Positions 34,763 through 48,080 are shown, numbered from the stretch's first letter. The stretch is 64,000 nt of DNA from Gordius sp. MW1 (GCA_964036665.1 OZ038527.1:5270001-5334000); one strand, 5' to 3'. Translations and numbers: made by a program. Notes: generated by a model from the sequence alone, not told the origin.

Positions 34763-36066
34763 TTAATTATTCATGCAGAAAAGTAGTGAGGCGTTATAAA
34801 GAGGGTTGTAGGTTAGGGTAAGAGATGCTTCGCAGCTTAACTTCTTCCTTAGAAAGGAAGAAATTGCTATAATGCTTGGGGATAGACAATATTTTTGGTC
34901 GTTACGAAGAGCATCTCGCAAATGGATATATTCTTCTGAGCGAAGTTTAGTCTGATTTAAGCGGATGTGTAGCAAACGCTCCGATTCAATTTTGGCATAC
35001 ATATCCACGATGTATTGGTGGAATAATTGCCGGCATTTTAAAATAAAATTGTCCCCGTCCGCTCGAATCATTATTCTGTATGAATAATAGTTCATAGCGC
35101 TGCATTTTGAGTTTGTAGGTTCGCCATTGATTGGATTTATCATCTTAACGTTAAAGTGATATCCGTCAGCACCATCCCAAAATATAATTGGATATTGTAG
35201 GGGGTCATAGCAGCGATGAGTATCAGAAACTTTTGTCAAAGCATTGTTTCTCCTATGAAGCACAATGTCTCTAGGTTGAAATTGATCCCCAACTATAACA
35301 ATGGCGACTTCATGTATAGTTGGGGCATTAAATCTTCTCCCATGTTCTCCCGGAGGAGTTTTGTCAGCATGAATGACTATTTTGTGGGTATCTAAAGGCA
35401 TTATGTCCAGTGCAGTTTTGAATAAACGCACTAAATTATTATTAGCATGAAGCAGCAACTGAATCTTTTTAAACCGCTAAAAATGTCGAGGCGTGCACCT
35501 AATTCTATCTCATCATCTCCGATAAAATATAGTTGTAGGAACTTATGTTGCCCTTCTGGCAATGGAAGGAGGGAGCCGGCTTTATGATAAATTTGACCTT
35601 TTACCTTGAATGTAGGCATGAATTGTGTGGTTACAACATCAGCGCCTAACGACGTCATTTGGAAACAGGAGTTGTATTTCCTGATGTTAGATAGAAAATG
35701 TTTAGAATCAGTGGTATAACCAGCCAGCAATGTTTTTAATGGCTCAGGCGGTTCCGCAAGGTGAGGCAGTTTAACTTTTCCGGCTGCGCAACACAATCCA
35801 GTCGTTTGTCCAGCAAATTTCAAGGCATTGCAATGAGGACACATAATAGACATAGTACTAATGAGAACATGGCGACGTAAACTTTCAATATTAGATGGGT
35901 AAGAAAATGCTAGGCGGTTGCCTGCGGGTAATGGCTGAGCACGTGAAGGTGGCTGAGGCAGAGTTGCAGACTGTTGTAGTTCATTTTCAAGCTCAAGAGC
36001 ACGCAATCGGCGCACTCGATCCGTATTTCGTGTTTTACGTCCAATAGATGTTTTCTTGGGGCGCAT
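34763..36066 (-). pseudogene. Helitron Rep/helicase N-terminal fragment
   Basis: Two overlapping frames (36066-35431 and 35458-34763) with a shift near 35450. The first has the zinc-like CPHCNALKF...LCCAAGKVKLP, NSCFQMTSLGA, MPTFKVKGQIYH and AGSLLPLPEG. The second has DPLQYPIIFWDGADGYHF, NYYSYRIMIR and RLFHQYIVDMYAKIE. These are the signatures of the Helitron-like N-terminal domain. The HUH rolling-circle nuclease and the Pif1-type helicase are absent, so the copy cannot move itself. Confidence 0.93.
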
Positions 36067-36129
36067 GAATCTAAAGTCGATATACTAAGAAAATGAAAAA
36101 TACATAAATAAGTCGAATTTTTTTTAAAG

Positions 36130-37080
36130 TAAAACTTGTTTTTATTAAATGAGACTTTGTATGCTAAAAAATTATTAAAGTAAAAATGTAGTGTAATAAT
36201 AGTACAATGTTTCCCTATGTATTAAAAACATTCAATAGTATTTTACAAAGATAAGTTTGAAGTTTATATCAAATATGGTTAAAAAGATATAACAAATTTA
36301 AATGTGGGGTAAAAAATACCATAGAAATGCTCTTAGTTTGGAAAAATATTTCTAATATAAAATTGTTAAGGTTACTTAAACAGCAGTGATTTCAGTTGTT
36401 TCTAATGCATGATGTGTTGTGTTCTTGGGTTTAGACTTTTCAGAAATATAAGGCAACATATGGAGAAATTATTTGTAATATCTTGAAGTGGGCTGTTTTT
36501 ATTAAATGAAACTTTGTATGCTAAAAAATTATTAAAGTAAAAATGTAGTGTAATAAAATTGAGGTTACTTAAACAGCAGTGATTTCAGTTTTTTCTAATG
36601 CATGATGTGTTGTGTTCTTGGGTTTAGACTTTTTAGACTTTTCAGAAATATAAGACAACATATGGAGAAATTATTTGTAATATCTTGAAGTGGGCTGTTT
36701 TTATTAAATGAAACTTTATTAAAGTAAAAATGTAGTGTAATAAAATTGAGGTTACTTAAACAGCAGTGATTTCAGTTGTTTCTAATGCATGATGCGTTGT
36801 GTTCTTGGGTTTAGACTTTTTAGACTTTTCAGAAATATAAGGCAACATATGGAGAAATTATTTGTAATATCTTGAAATGGGCTTAAAAAATTATTAAAGC
36901 AAAAATGTAGTGTATTAAAATTGAGGTTACTTAAACAGCAGTGATTTCAGTTGTTTCTAATACATGATGTGTTGTGTTCTTGGGTTTAGACTTTTCAGAA
37001 ATATAGGCAACATATGGAGAAATTATTTGTAATATCTTGAAGTGGGCTGTTTTTATTAAATGAAACTTTGTACTCTTGAT
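36130..37080. repeat. ~175-193-bp tandem repeat inside the Helitron
   Basis: The segment CAGCAGTGATTTCAGT recurs at 36381, 36574, 36761 and 36936. The surrounding text (GGCAACATATGGAGAAATTA, GGTTTAGACTTTTCAG) repeats with it. Unit lengths shrink by small deletions. Confidence 0.92.
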
Positions 37081-37837
37081 GCGCGCTTTGATTATTATAA
37101 CAATATTTTCACGTCAAACGTTTAGATACGTAAACCTTTAACAGAGCACGCGTCTTTTTTATATTATAAAATTTTTGATGTTTTACGGTTTTTAATTATT
37201 TAGTTGTAACAGATATATATATAATGTAAAAAATAACCCAAAGGTGAATAAAAATAGTGAAATATGTGACAAAAGATTAGTAGAAAAACATTTAAAACTA
37301 TGAGCACAACTCGAACATAAAATAAAAATCGAGATAAGCGTTGTAGCTGACGTCCGCTAGATGGCGGTAACCAAATTAAAAAACATGGTTCCCGCTGTCG
37401 CAGGTTGATAAAAAGTATCTATAAACCATCTACAATGCTAACACAATAATCTGGCCAAATTTGGTGGCAATCGGTTGAGAACTCTAAAAGTTATTAGCGT
37501 ACAAAAAAACGGGACTTAGATTTTTATATATATAGATATTAAAAGTTTATTAACTTAACAGACTAAAAAATTATAATGAGTCTATGTTACTAATGTCTGT
37601 TTATAAAGTAACTTAATTTAAAAAAAATCAAATTTGATACTAATAAATATGTATATGAAATGTCATTTTTATACAAAATTTGCTATTTTAATAGCCCTAT
37701 AAAAGTATGTTTTAAGAAATTACATGTAGACCTTCTAAATTTCAAAATGAAGTTGAAAAATTATTAAAAAATGGATTAAGAACAACAGAAGCTTTTCTGT
37801 CTCAAAACAAGGGTCAAAACTTCATTAAATTTGGACA

Positions 37838-38024
37838 CATGGGTGTAGCCAGGAGAGGGGGGGGGGGGCGGGGTGGCCGCTTTCCCTCTTTCCCCCCTAA
37901 ATGACAAAAAAAATTAAAACAAAAACCCTTAAAAATTAAAAAAATTTATGTCCTCCCCCCCCCCCCTAATTAAACTTAAAACATTTTCGCCCCCCCCCCA
38001 ATTCAAAACCTGGCTACGCCCATG
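37838..38024. mobile_element. MITE, CATGGGCGTAGCCAG family
   Basis: Starts CATGGGTGTAGCCAGG and ends CCTGGCTACGCCCATG. Exact 8-bp duplication TTTGGACA at 37830-37837 and 38025-38032. Poly-G and poly-C tracts inside. Confidence 0.93.
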
Positions 38025-38331
38025 TTTGGACAAGGTATTTTCTTACATTTATAGTTCCAACCTTATTTTATATGGTCTTATTATTTAAACCATAAAATTA
38101 AAGGGGTTATTTTGTTATGAGCCAAATTAATCACATAGTATGTTAGTCATACTAATTGTTTATATAAAATTATAACCACATAATCATATAATCAAAATAA
38201 TATCTTAAGTTACTGATAAAAGTTATAGTAATATACATTTAAAATTTGAAAAGTTTACATTGTAATACAACCAAGTTATAGCTATTTAAAGTATGGATAA
38301 TCACGAGCCCCTTTACCATCCGTTTTAGCAT

Positions 38332-39481
38332 ATTTTTTAAAGTTTATTTGTTAAAAATCCGTTGACAGTAATATGATATAAATACATGAAATATAAAAGA
38401 CAAAATGCGTCAAAGAAAATAAGAAACTATTCTGATATAGCATCATCCAAAGGATCTTCTAAATTTGGCCAACAATCGGCGAACGATTTAAAATTGTATT
38501 TGGCTATAAGAATACCAAGTCTTGTTTCAGTAAATATCCGAATGTTTAGACGGGATAGAACGTCTTCATACCTCTTTAAAAAAAGCTAAGGCCTGCTTGC
38601 CAAAGGTGCGTGAACACGAAGCGACCAATGGAATAAAAATGTTTAAGGATAATAGGCTGTGTATTTATTTGTTTTACGCCCCTCGGCAACAACTAAAGAA
38701 CCATTGTTGTTGTTAGAGGGAACAAATAGCTCAATCCAGGTGAAGTCCCATTTAAGGTGAAGGCCGTTGCTCCATGATACTAAAGAAGACCCATCAGGAC
38801 GCATAAGTCCCTCCAAGGAGGGGTCCGATGGCTCCAAGATGGATGGGATCTTTGCCCTCTTAAGAGAACTTTAAATTAAGGCATTGGCCTTATTGTGTCT
38901 AACATATTTGAATTTGTTTGCCAGGCAGTGTAATGGATGCCTGGCTTGTTCGTCTACGAGTATGCTGCAATTTCGGCAAATAAATTCACCCCTAGCCTGA
39001 GAGCTATGGAGTACGAAAGTTCCGAGTCCTCCACCATCATCCCGGTGAGACAACTTGGGTAGACTTCTAGCCATTCGTGACCTGAGCCATCAAACAAAAA
39101 CGACCTTAAATTAGAACACTGGCTAGCATCGCTACTCGAAATTAGATAATCAACGGAGCACAACACAACCACAAGTCAGGCATCCCAATCTTTGTCGTGA
39201 GGTTTTAAAGGTATTCCGGGATTGGTATCGTTTTCCCAAGTAGCTAAAGCTATGGGTAAAAGCGAATCTTCTTTAACCGGTTACAACTTAAAAATCTTGT
39301 ACAGATTTATAAGATGAAATAAAGGACACTAGAGATATTGAAGCAGGTGAGGGAATCCCAAAATCACCCGATTTTGTTGTTAGGAAAGCTTGTAGCCAGC
39401 TATGAGTATTGAATTTGATATTTATAATAGATTGTAAAATAGATTAATATTTTGTTCGAAGAAGTTTAAAATTTCCATGAT
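38332..39481 (-). mobile_element. 5'-truncated retroelement fragment with 24-bp target duplication
   Basis: Flanked by an exact 24-bp direct repeat (38308-38331 and 39482-39505; it starts CCCCTTTACC and ends GTTTTAGCAT). Minus-strand coding matches the region downstream of RT in invertebrate RT-encoding elements. Pieces in order: GDFGIPSPASISLVSFISS (about 39400), KPHDKDWDA, SELSYSIALRLGVN, CRNCSILVDEQARHPLHC, then RPDGSSLVSWSNGL with WDFTW, resembling a PD-(D/E)xK nuclease core. The end is ISE-stop near 38430. Several frameshifts. Long target duplications suit non-LTR insertion. Confidence 0.7.
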
Positions 39482-39505
39482 CCCCTTTACCATCCGTTTT
39501 AGCAT

Positions 39506-42042
39506 TTTGTTGACTTTAATTATAAGCAAACTTAATATTATCTTATTAAATTAGTTCCAAGCCTAAAAAATTCTAAAATCTCTTAATAAAGCAATCGGAC
39601 TAATCTATGAGTTTAACGAAATCTATAAACTGAGATGCTTGTTGTTTATGCGTCGCGGTCAAAAATGCATGAAACTCTGTTTAAGGAAAAGATTCAAATT
39701 TTATGTTAACTGTTGTTTTCTTTTGGAGTTTGGTTAAAACTGATATAATATATAACTCTAATTACTAAGCAACTTAGTGCATTGTTAATTTAAGAGCTTG
39801 CTCAATTCTATGAAAAAGTCAGTGAAGAAATAAGAGAGAGACAATAATGCTGTTTTTCACCTACAATGACTTGTGGGATTTAGGAATTGGGGATGATCGC
39901 TACGTATAGCAAGTATTCTTCAATGCAAAACGCAAATTTCTTTAATCTTTTCGAATTCAGCGTTTTTTATAAACGCAGAATAAAAAGATATTAAAGAGTA
40001 CTACGATAATTAAAAGTGATAGGCACCATCTTTATTTATATTTAATATTTTAAACCTATCTTAAAAATGCTTTAATCCTGAATCAGAATGGTAAATCGCT
40101 TCCAAAATTTTAAACTTGATTTTTTTTACCTAAGTAAATGAAACAATTTTACTAAATAAGCATGTTTTCTTTTAGTTTTTGAATTTTGGGCACTCTCCAT
40201 TTTGTTCTAAACGTATTTTTTAGGCCTGTCTATGTTTTACAACCCCAATTTAAAGAAATTAATTTAAATTTTATTATAAATTAATGTTTTTTAGTAAAAA
40301 AATGCACTTAAAATGGCATATAAATTAGCGTTTTGATTAAAAATCATAACAATTTACCCTATCACTAATCATATTTAAAAAAATATTGTTGAATTTAAAT
40401 GATTTTTTTTGGTCTTAAGATCGATTCTATTGCTTGTTTCATTACTTACTCAACGTTGACAATTCTTTGTGTAAGAAACTGATTGCACGAGGCTCGGTGC
40501 CAATTTTTAGCGACAAAATGTCAAGGCTAAAACCATTCAAATTTTAAAACTTCTTTACTCTCATAATAATTAATTGTTAATTAAAATTAATAAAAATATG
40601 TTTTTTACCCTACCCCTTCAAACACTAGGATTTATTCTAATTGCTTTGAACAAACATATACAAAGGTGTGTTTAACGCTTCCGTAACCACTCGAGGTATT
40701 TCAAAGAAACTTTTAAGTCTTCACAATTCGCTTAGATATTATATTTGTGCGTCGTTTTATGAATACATTGAGCATTTATGATGTGACATGATTACCGAAC
40801 TGCTTCTCTCATACACAATTATTTCTCAAGTGTTTTTCCTTCTCAAAGACTCTTTCATAAACTAATTTTATTTTCAATGCCTGTTTGACATCGGTGACAT
40901 GCTGGATTTTGATACTAACGACGAGAGAGCACTACTTACTGACTCTGTGTTTTAATTAATATTATACCATTAAATACCGCCATTTGTTTACGACTAATAA
41001 TTCCTTTAATACAAAATCCTAAACATTATTTGGGAAATTTTGACATCTTTATTCCACATTCTTAATCTTCTCACCCATTTAATCAAGTAATTATATATGT
41101 TAAAGGGCCATTTAAAATTTTAAACATAAAAACAATGTAGTTAAATAATAAAATATTAATTTGTATTTGATAGATTTGTAAAAAGTTTTAGTTTGATCTC
41201 ATATTTTTATCGAAAGAAAAGAATAATAATTAAAGTTTGTACAATGATCGAACAGTACAAATGCTTGAAATTCTAAACCTGCTTACATTTACTAAATTAA
41301 TTAAATCTACTTTTTGTTATTTAAGTGTTTTTGCGTTTTGTAAAACAGTTAAAGTAATGTTATTTAATAGAAATGTCATATTCCGTTACCAAGCGCAATT
41401 ATTAAAGAATCGACAAAAATAAGGCATTTAATCTATTTATATAACCCATTCCCCAAAAAATTTTAAAATTTATCCCTGGCTCAATTTTTGAATGAAACCG
41501 CGCGAGGCTTGAACCGGTTATGGGTTGTCCCTTCTTTGATATTGTCCGAGTAAAAGTCCCAATATAAACAATTTGTCTCACCGTTAATTAAGAATAAGGC
41601 ATATCAAAATGTCTCCTAAGATGAATAATTTTAAAAGTTCCCCTCTATTGTTAGCCACAGAGTTTTAGACTTAATTAGATTTGGAATTTTACAAAAAACA
41701 TCAATTAAGACTCTTTTCCTTTATAATTTTACCTGCAATTTATAACTTTTAACCTCTTTTTTAATTAACTATATCACATTGAGCGATTATAGAAAAGGAT
41801 TTATTAAATGGTCTGTCGACATCAACGGTTTGCATAATGAGGCGGCAAAATTGAATCGATTTTAATAACTTTAAAAAAGCCTTATGTTATAACCTGCATT
41901 TAAAATAAAATTATCTAATAAATCCCTCATTTTAAATCAAGAATTTGTTTGAGGGTGACCCTAATTTGGGTTAAATTTTAATATAACAATAAAGGTCTGA
42001 GCAGGCTAGGCCGATCATACGCTAAAAGGGCTTGGTAAAATT
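39506..42042. other. Intergenic, nothing recognised
   Basis: AT-rich, with only short open frames lacking family signatures. Confidence 0.45.
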
Positions 42043-42227
42043 CATGGGCGTAGCCAGGTTTTAGATTAGGGGGGGGGGGCAAAACGTTTAAAAATTCAAT
42101 TAGGGGGGGGGGGCAAAACATAAAATTGTTTATTTTTTCAAAGTTTATGCATTGAAAAAATTTTTTCCCCGTAATTTAGGTGGGGGCAGCCGCCCCCTCC
42201 TGCCCCCCCCCCCTGGCTACGCCCATG
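42043..42227. mobile_element. MITE, CATGGGCGTAGCCAG family
   Basis: 185 bp. Ends CATGGGCGTAGCCAGG and CCTGGCTACGCCCATG are perfect inverted repeats. Exact 8-bp duplication GTAAAATT on both sides. Poly-G tracts at 42069 and 42103 and a poly-C tract near the right end. Confidence 0.95.
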
Positions 42228-42612
42228 GTAAAATTTATAACAATGCTTATAAATTATATCTTGTCATTTAAAAATATAGATTGCGACGTTAATTTTTTGG
42301 CGCTTAAACCTGACTTTGTTACACATTTTAAAAGCCAGAAAATGTAAAATAGCAATGCTAATATTAATTTATAAAGTGCTTTACATTCTCTTAGTTTAAT
42401 TCCCATATGTGATAATATAAAATTTAATTAAATGAAAATTTTTTACTGACTTCAGTATATTAATGCCATTTTACACCTCTTCCCCCCTTTTGAAAAAGTA
42501 ATAACATAAAATTATGCTAGTTCAAATATTAAAGCACGGTACACTATAGATTACGTTTTTCCTATATTCAACGCTAATTTAAGTCCTCAAAATATATCAT
42601 TTTGGTCTAGCC

Positions 42613-43662
42613 TAGACAACTGCAAAGTCACTTTTTTTTACCCGACCCGACCGGAAAGAATTGTAAATTTTTCAGCCCGGACCCGACCCGAAATCATTTT
42701 AAAAACGTTAACCCGAACCCGACCCGAATGCATTTTAAAATTTTCAACCCGAACGCAACCCGGCCCGCGAAAGATTTAAAAAATTAACCGAATCCCTTTC
42801 GCACGTGTTTCAAATTTTAGTATCCAACGCGAGAGTAAGAAAAATTGCCTGGGCGTAGTCAGGGGGTGGCAGGGACGGGCAGATGGCCCCAAATCCAATA
42901 AATCTTAGATATTTTTATTTTATCAAATTATGGCTAAAATTAAAAAAATGGTCTCTTAATCATAATTGCCCCCCCCTCTAATTTTAATTTCCTGGCTACT
43001 CCCATGAGGGTGTTTAAAATTTAATCGACAAATTAAAGTGCGATTAATGAAAATAATTGATTCCACAGACTTTGATTACTAAATTTATTTTAATGATTGA
43101 TTTAGATATATATATATAAATATATGATAGCATACAATATCTGGTCACATTCAATTTGAAATATAGAGTTTTGCAAATGAATCATTTAATAAATTTAAAC
43201 ATAATCTTATTTGTTTTATGAATATATATTTATGTAATTACAATTAATAATGAACTAAAACTTCACACTATTTAAATACAATTTAAAAATATTATTTTGG
43301 ATATATTTAAATTTGCGTCCAAATTAAAACAATCAGATTTTAAAAAATAAAAGGAATTTTAATTAACTTAATGAATGATCTTCAACTATAAATTTCGATA
43401 TTTATTAAAAAATATTATACATGATAGCAATATTTTTAAAGATTGTCCCGTGTATTCTGCAATGTAAGATTCATAACCCTTGACCCGACACTTTTAATCC
43501 AACCCGACCGGACCCGAAAGCATATTAAAATTTTCAACCCAAACCCGACCCGAAAGCATTTAAAATTTTCAACCCGAACCCGATCCGAAGACATTTCAAA
43601 TTTTTCGACCCGAAGTCAGGTCGGGTCCGCTTCGGGTCTCGGGTCACCCGTGCAGTTCTCTA
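42613..43662. mobile_element. hAT-like non-autonomous element with CCCGACCCG repeats
   Basis: The left end is TAGACAACTGCAAAGTCAC; the right end, reverse-complemented, is TAGAGAACTGCACGGGTGAC. Both subterminal zones are full of CCCGACCCGA-type motifs spaced by ATTTTAAAATTTTC. No transposase. The target duplication is ambiguous. A CATGGGCG-family remnant (42849-43006) is nested inside. Confidence 0.75.
42849..43006. mobile_element. Nested MITE remnant, CATGGGCGTAGCCAG family
   Basis: GGGCGTAGTCAGG at the left and CCTGGCTACTCCCATG at the right with a poly-C run. No target duplication matched. Confidence 0.55.
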
Positions 43663-43670
43663 GTAGCCCC

Positions 43671-45889
43671 ATAATCTCATTTTATTAATTTTTTTTAAAT
43701 GTAAATAAATTTTTTTATTAAAACGTTTTCGCCTTGATTTATAAAATTTGGCTACATTCTTAGTTTGATCGTGTAATAAATTAATGATTATATGAAATAT
43801 AAATAATAATTTCGATCGATGCGAACGTTTTTACATGACGGGATCGAGGATTTTATCAGGCTCTTACGTCATAGAGTATCCATAATATAAATACTAACTG
43901 TCTAATTTTTATGTCGATTGATGGCTAAAGTGAATGCTTTGCCCAAAGAGAGTAGCCTGTGATTTGCCTTTGAATTATTAATGAATCTATTAGACTCGTA
44001 GCACAATTAAGGGCGCATCCATCATAGTACCCCTTAAATGTATTTCTCTCGTATCTAGGTTATTAGCAATTAAAGAACTTAATGCTTGACGTTTGAATCT
44101 ACTTAACTATTGTATATACTCTCTGTAAAATCCTTGATTTGCAATCTAATTTGTGGTCAACTTTTTAAAATTGAAAATAGTAATTATAAAAAAAACCATA
44201 ATTTTCACTAGCAAAATGTAAAAACTCCGTAGCCTGTGCGTATCCAAATAGAATTAAATGAGAATTAAGTTTGCTTGGTTTTCGATTTGAAACCATTTCA
44301 AATGACGTCAGGAAAGGTGAGAAGGAGGTGGGTACTATAGGCACTTAGTTTTTTTTTCACGAGTTTAAGTTATTAGCCTTCATAAATAAAATTAATATCG
44401 CCCAATTTTTTAAGCATCCATTTGTTACCAACAAAATAGATTAACCTAATTTATATAACAATATATAATGGGTATATAAGGATTACAAACTAAACAAAAA
44501 AATTATTATTTTTAAGATCCGTTAAATTTTAACATTCTCGCAGGTTGGATATTGGTCTCTATTGTCAACTTTTATTTACTAATTCCAAAAGGTATTACAA
44601 AATAATCATTAGTTAATTTGTTTATTACACTTTTTTGTCACAAATTTTAGCCAATAAAGTTATTTAAAATTAGTAAAGCATGGTAATCATGATGTGTTCA
44701 AATACAAAAATTATTTTCCGTAGAGCGTTTCTTTTCTAATATTTAAAGTTATTGTTTTTTCAAAGTTTAACCTCTATAATTCTTTTAAATAATTATCAAC
44801 TCTTAAAACGTAACAAAGTGAATGGTGGTGGCTTATGGCTACGTAAGGCATCAATATTCATCAACAAGTAAAGTTATGTCAAGAATTTGAGCTCAGACAA
44901 AAATATGAATAGCGTCATAATTAAATATGACACCGTATAGCTTTAAAAGTCCTAAATGGTTGTTTCTTGACGTCAAACCAGTTAAAATTCCCCTAAATAA
45001 TTGCCTAAATTAGGCTCCTTTGATATCATATCTTATAACAATCCTTTAATGTTAGACATATATTTTTTTTTAATTCTTAATTTATAAAAAAAGGTTGAAA
45101 CAAAAAATCGAAAAAATTTAATTTTTATTTTTGAGAATCAAGTCATAAATATATTCAAATTTGCGTCATATAAGGAAGGCACAAAGGTAATTTTTGTTAC
45201 AACAATATTGTATAATCACAAACGCATTATCACCTATGTGTTCTCCAATAACCATATTTAGAAAAATAGATTTTGGTAATATGAGAAGTATTACGTTTTA
45301 GGTAATAAGGGTTATGAATACAATACATACTATTAGTAAGCATAATAGGATACATTAATTATTAAAAACATTTCGTAGCCCTGCTCATAATAAATTTGTA
45401 ACTTTTTAGGTTGTTTTTTAGTAACTTTCTTAACATATTTATTTTTTATCAAACCGAAAAGCATCCAGTATATAACAGGCATTGCATCCTCTACCAAGCA
45501 ATAGTCATACCATATGAAATCATTTGGAAAATTTATATGCTGCATTTGCGTGCAAATAATATCGGCCCACTTCTTAGATTACGACGCTGGAGATTATCAA
45601 GTATAAATCCAAAACAATTAATTGCTATTTGATTTAAGTTTTTCTACCTTAATTCAACTTAAAATAACACGTTAACAAAATATTGTTGGGTTTATCGAAT
45701 TCAATTAAAACTTATTTGCCTTTATGTTAAAGATTTGTATTATTTAAATCTATAGCCCGAACCCTCAATTGGCAAAAGGAACGGACTTATACCCAATCTC
45801 ACTAATCTCGGTACGAATCTCAATAGCTTACCCAAATATTAGTTGTTTTTTGGATACTTATATTAGATCACATCGAGCCTTTTTTAAAG
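43671..45889. other. Intergenic / 5' region of the Imp-L2-like gene
   Basis: AT-rich. Upstream exon(s) with the signal peptide of the Imp-L2-like gene should lie here or further left, but I could not identify them. Confidence 0.4.
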
Positions 45890-47490
45890 TTTGACAGCAA
45901 GCTCAAGTCACACGTTGAAGTCACTAAAAACGGCAAAGTCATTTTGCAGTGCCGAGTGTCCGCCTCACCGCCAGCCATAATATACTGGCAATTTTACAGG
46001 AGCCAAACGCCCCTCGACGAAAAAAATAGGATCACTCGTGGCCGCTTAGAAACCTGGAACGATAACGGCTTCCCAAAGATAAGCAATAGCGTTGAGTCCC
46101 ATGTTGGACATGAGGAAGAAAATGACATCTTTGACGTCGAGTCGAATATTAACCGCGGTTACAGGGAGAGGAGGGAAGTTATGGACAGCGATGACTATGA
46201 TGATAATAGCCCACTTTCTGAAAATGACAATGGAGAGTTTTCTCCTCGTAAGCTTGGTTTGAGCGTTACAAAATCTAGACTGGAAATTGATTGCTTAGAC
46301 TACGATGATGCAGGAACCTATATCTGTGTAGCTGAAAACGCTGCTAAAATTATCAAACAGAGCAGCACCTTAAAAGTTAAAGGTAATATTCATCGCGCAC
46401 TTTAATCTACCATATTCCATATGTAATACAATAAATTAATGCTGGTTATGTTTTAAAACGTTTATAGATAATGGGAAACCTAAGTGTGAGCCAATCACTG
46501 GTGTTAAGAGTATGTCAAATATAATATATTACACTTTATCATCCATATTGTTACAATTTATAAATATCGTTTAAATCAATGCCTGTTATATAATAGCCAA
46601 ATTATAAATTTGACCTTTTGTATAAGCAAACTGGATAAACTATATATTTCCATTACAGTTCGTCCAAACTTCTATATTTCCAATCTAAAAAATGTGCCTA
46701 AAGTTGATATCATACGAGCTAATGGCAAAAGGGAAAGGCCTAAAATAAGTATAAACAATTTTACCTGAAATACGATATTGTAGATTATATACTATCGAAT
46801 AAATGTTATCAATTGCAACATTTTAAACATTATTATATAAAAATCATAGTTCACAGTGTTACGCTAATGTGTCTTTTGTAATGTAATATATGTTAAAGAA
46901 TCTTTATTATTTAAAAAAGCGCCAGCCAGAATTTACATGTGGACCGAAAACCGAATCGATAACCAAGGTACAAATGTTCGCATCTTTTGTAGATCATCTG
47001 GTGTGCCAAAACCTACGATTGCTTGGCTTTCACCATTGGGCACAACATTACATAACAATAATAAATACAAGGTAAGTGATTTTACATCAGTCTGATCAGG
47101 TGAATTCATTTAAATTAAGTATATTGTAAAACCTATGTAGCTTCTTCAATTCTAAGATAGTGTCATTGACTTTTATGTCTTATATTTTTACAATCCTTTT
47201 GTTAGGAATAAAGTAGACCTTTTTGCATTAGAAACAAGGTTGAATAATCAGAAAATAAACTTCAAAAATATATATGATTTGAGCCATATAATAAATTTAT
47301 AAACGTATGTACTATGATTTTATTTTAGCTGCTGAAAAATGGTGATCTATATATTAAAAATATCAGCTGGGAAGATGATATGGGATTGTACATTTGCCTC
47401 GTGAATAACAAATACGGCTCAGATCATAAAGAAGCATTTTTATATCCATTAAATAAAAATGGAGATGATGAGGAATCGGAACTTGTTTGA
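45890..47490 (+). CDS. ImpL2: Imp-L2-like secreted two-Ig-domain protein, 5' exon(s) not found
   Basis: Arthropod Imp-L2 proteins are secreted insulin-like-peptide binders that dampen insulin signalling. Exons: 45890-46382, 46926-47071, 47329-47490 (stop TGA). Introns of 543 and 257 nt are GT-AG with phases 1 and 0 that agree. Ig domain 1 has VILQCRVSASPPAIIYW and the second cysteine in DYDDAGTYICVAENAAK. Ig domain 2 has NVRIFCRSSGVPKPTIAW, then NGDLYIKNISWEDDMGLYIC and the typical Imp-L2 ending EAFLYPL. Ig1 contains a long acidic insert (about 46110-46240, EEENDIFD, DSDDYDD). The exact 5' splice acceptor of the first visible exon is uncertain. No signal peptide exon is seen. Confidence 0.9.
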
Positions 47491-47667
47491 AAAATCCACT
47501 ACGTCTCGAACTATCCTATACTTGTCAACCCTCTATTAAATGTTTGATACTCTATAAATCTATTTATATTAAATATGCATTATGTAATAGTATTGTCAAA
47601 TGGAATATGTTTATCGTGAAGTTGATATACAATGTAATGCTGTATTTGTTACCATATTTGACATATA

Positions 47668-47673
47668 AATAAA
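47668..47673 (+). promoter_or_regulatory. Poly(A) signal AATAAA of the Imp-L2-like gene
   Basis: AATAAA about 180 nt after the stop codon, in an AT-rich 3' untranslated region. Confidence 0.6.
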
Positions 47674-47892
47674 ATTTGTATAAATTATACTATCTATATT
47701 AAAAACTTAAACACATAAAAATTATAAAATATAACTAAATATAGATTGTTATACTTGTCATATCGCCATACCTACCGATATTAAAAAATCCTCGATAAAA
47801 GTCAGCCAACAGTATTAAAAAATATCCCGCAGAGGGATTTTTGGAGAGGAAGGACGATAGAATTCTTGGAAGACGGGTTATAAATTAGGAAT

Positions 47893-48080
47893 TAGAGATC
47901 ACGGGCAAATCCGGCCCACGGGCAGGCCTAAAGTGCGTAAAAAGAAACTATGGACGGGCTTTGATAATTTCAAAACGGACTGGGCCTGAAATTTACATAA
48001 ACTGGCTCGGACGGGCCTGGAGATTTTACAAAGGGTCGAAGGGCCTGCATAAGCCTAAAATTTTATGAGCGGTCTTGGAA
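47893..48080. mobile_element. hAT-like CGGGC-rich element end
   Basis: TAGAGATCACGGGCAAATCC starts a block rich in CGGGCC-type motifs. This may be one end of an element whose other end is not resolved. Confidence 0.5.

Larger units (their letters stand above)
34303..37536 (-). mobile_element. Helitron, internally deleted
   Basis: On the minus strand the element starts TCTATATATATAAAAATC (37536) and ends GGGCACAGCTAG (34303). It is preceded by A and followed by T, the canonical Helitron TC...CTAG layout. A hairpin GCCAA...TTGGC sits about nine bases before CTAG. It encodes only the N-terminal part of the Rep/helicase. A ~90-bp segment from near the 5' end is repeated at 34488-34580. Confidence 0.92.

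Noticed and set aside
46670..46766. Possible extra exon (RPNFYISNLKNV) between Imp-L2 exons
   Set aside because: It has an acceptor but no convincing donor, and including it breaks the Ig2 alignment. The direct 46382 to 46926 junction fits the family.
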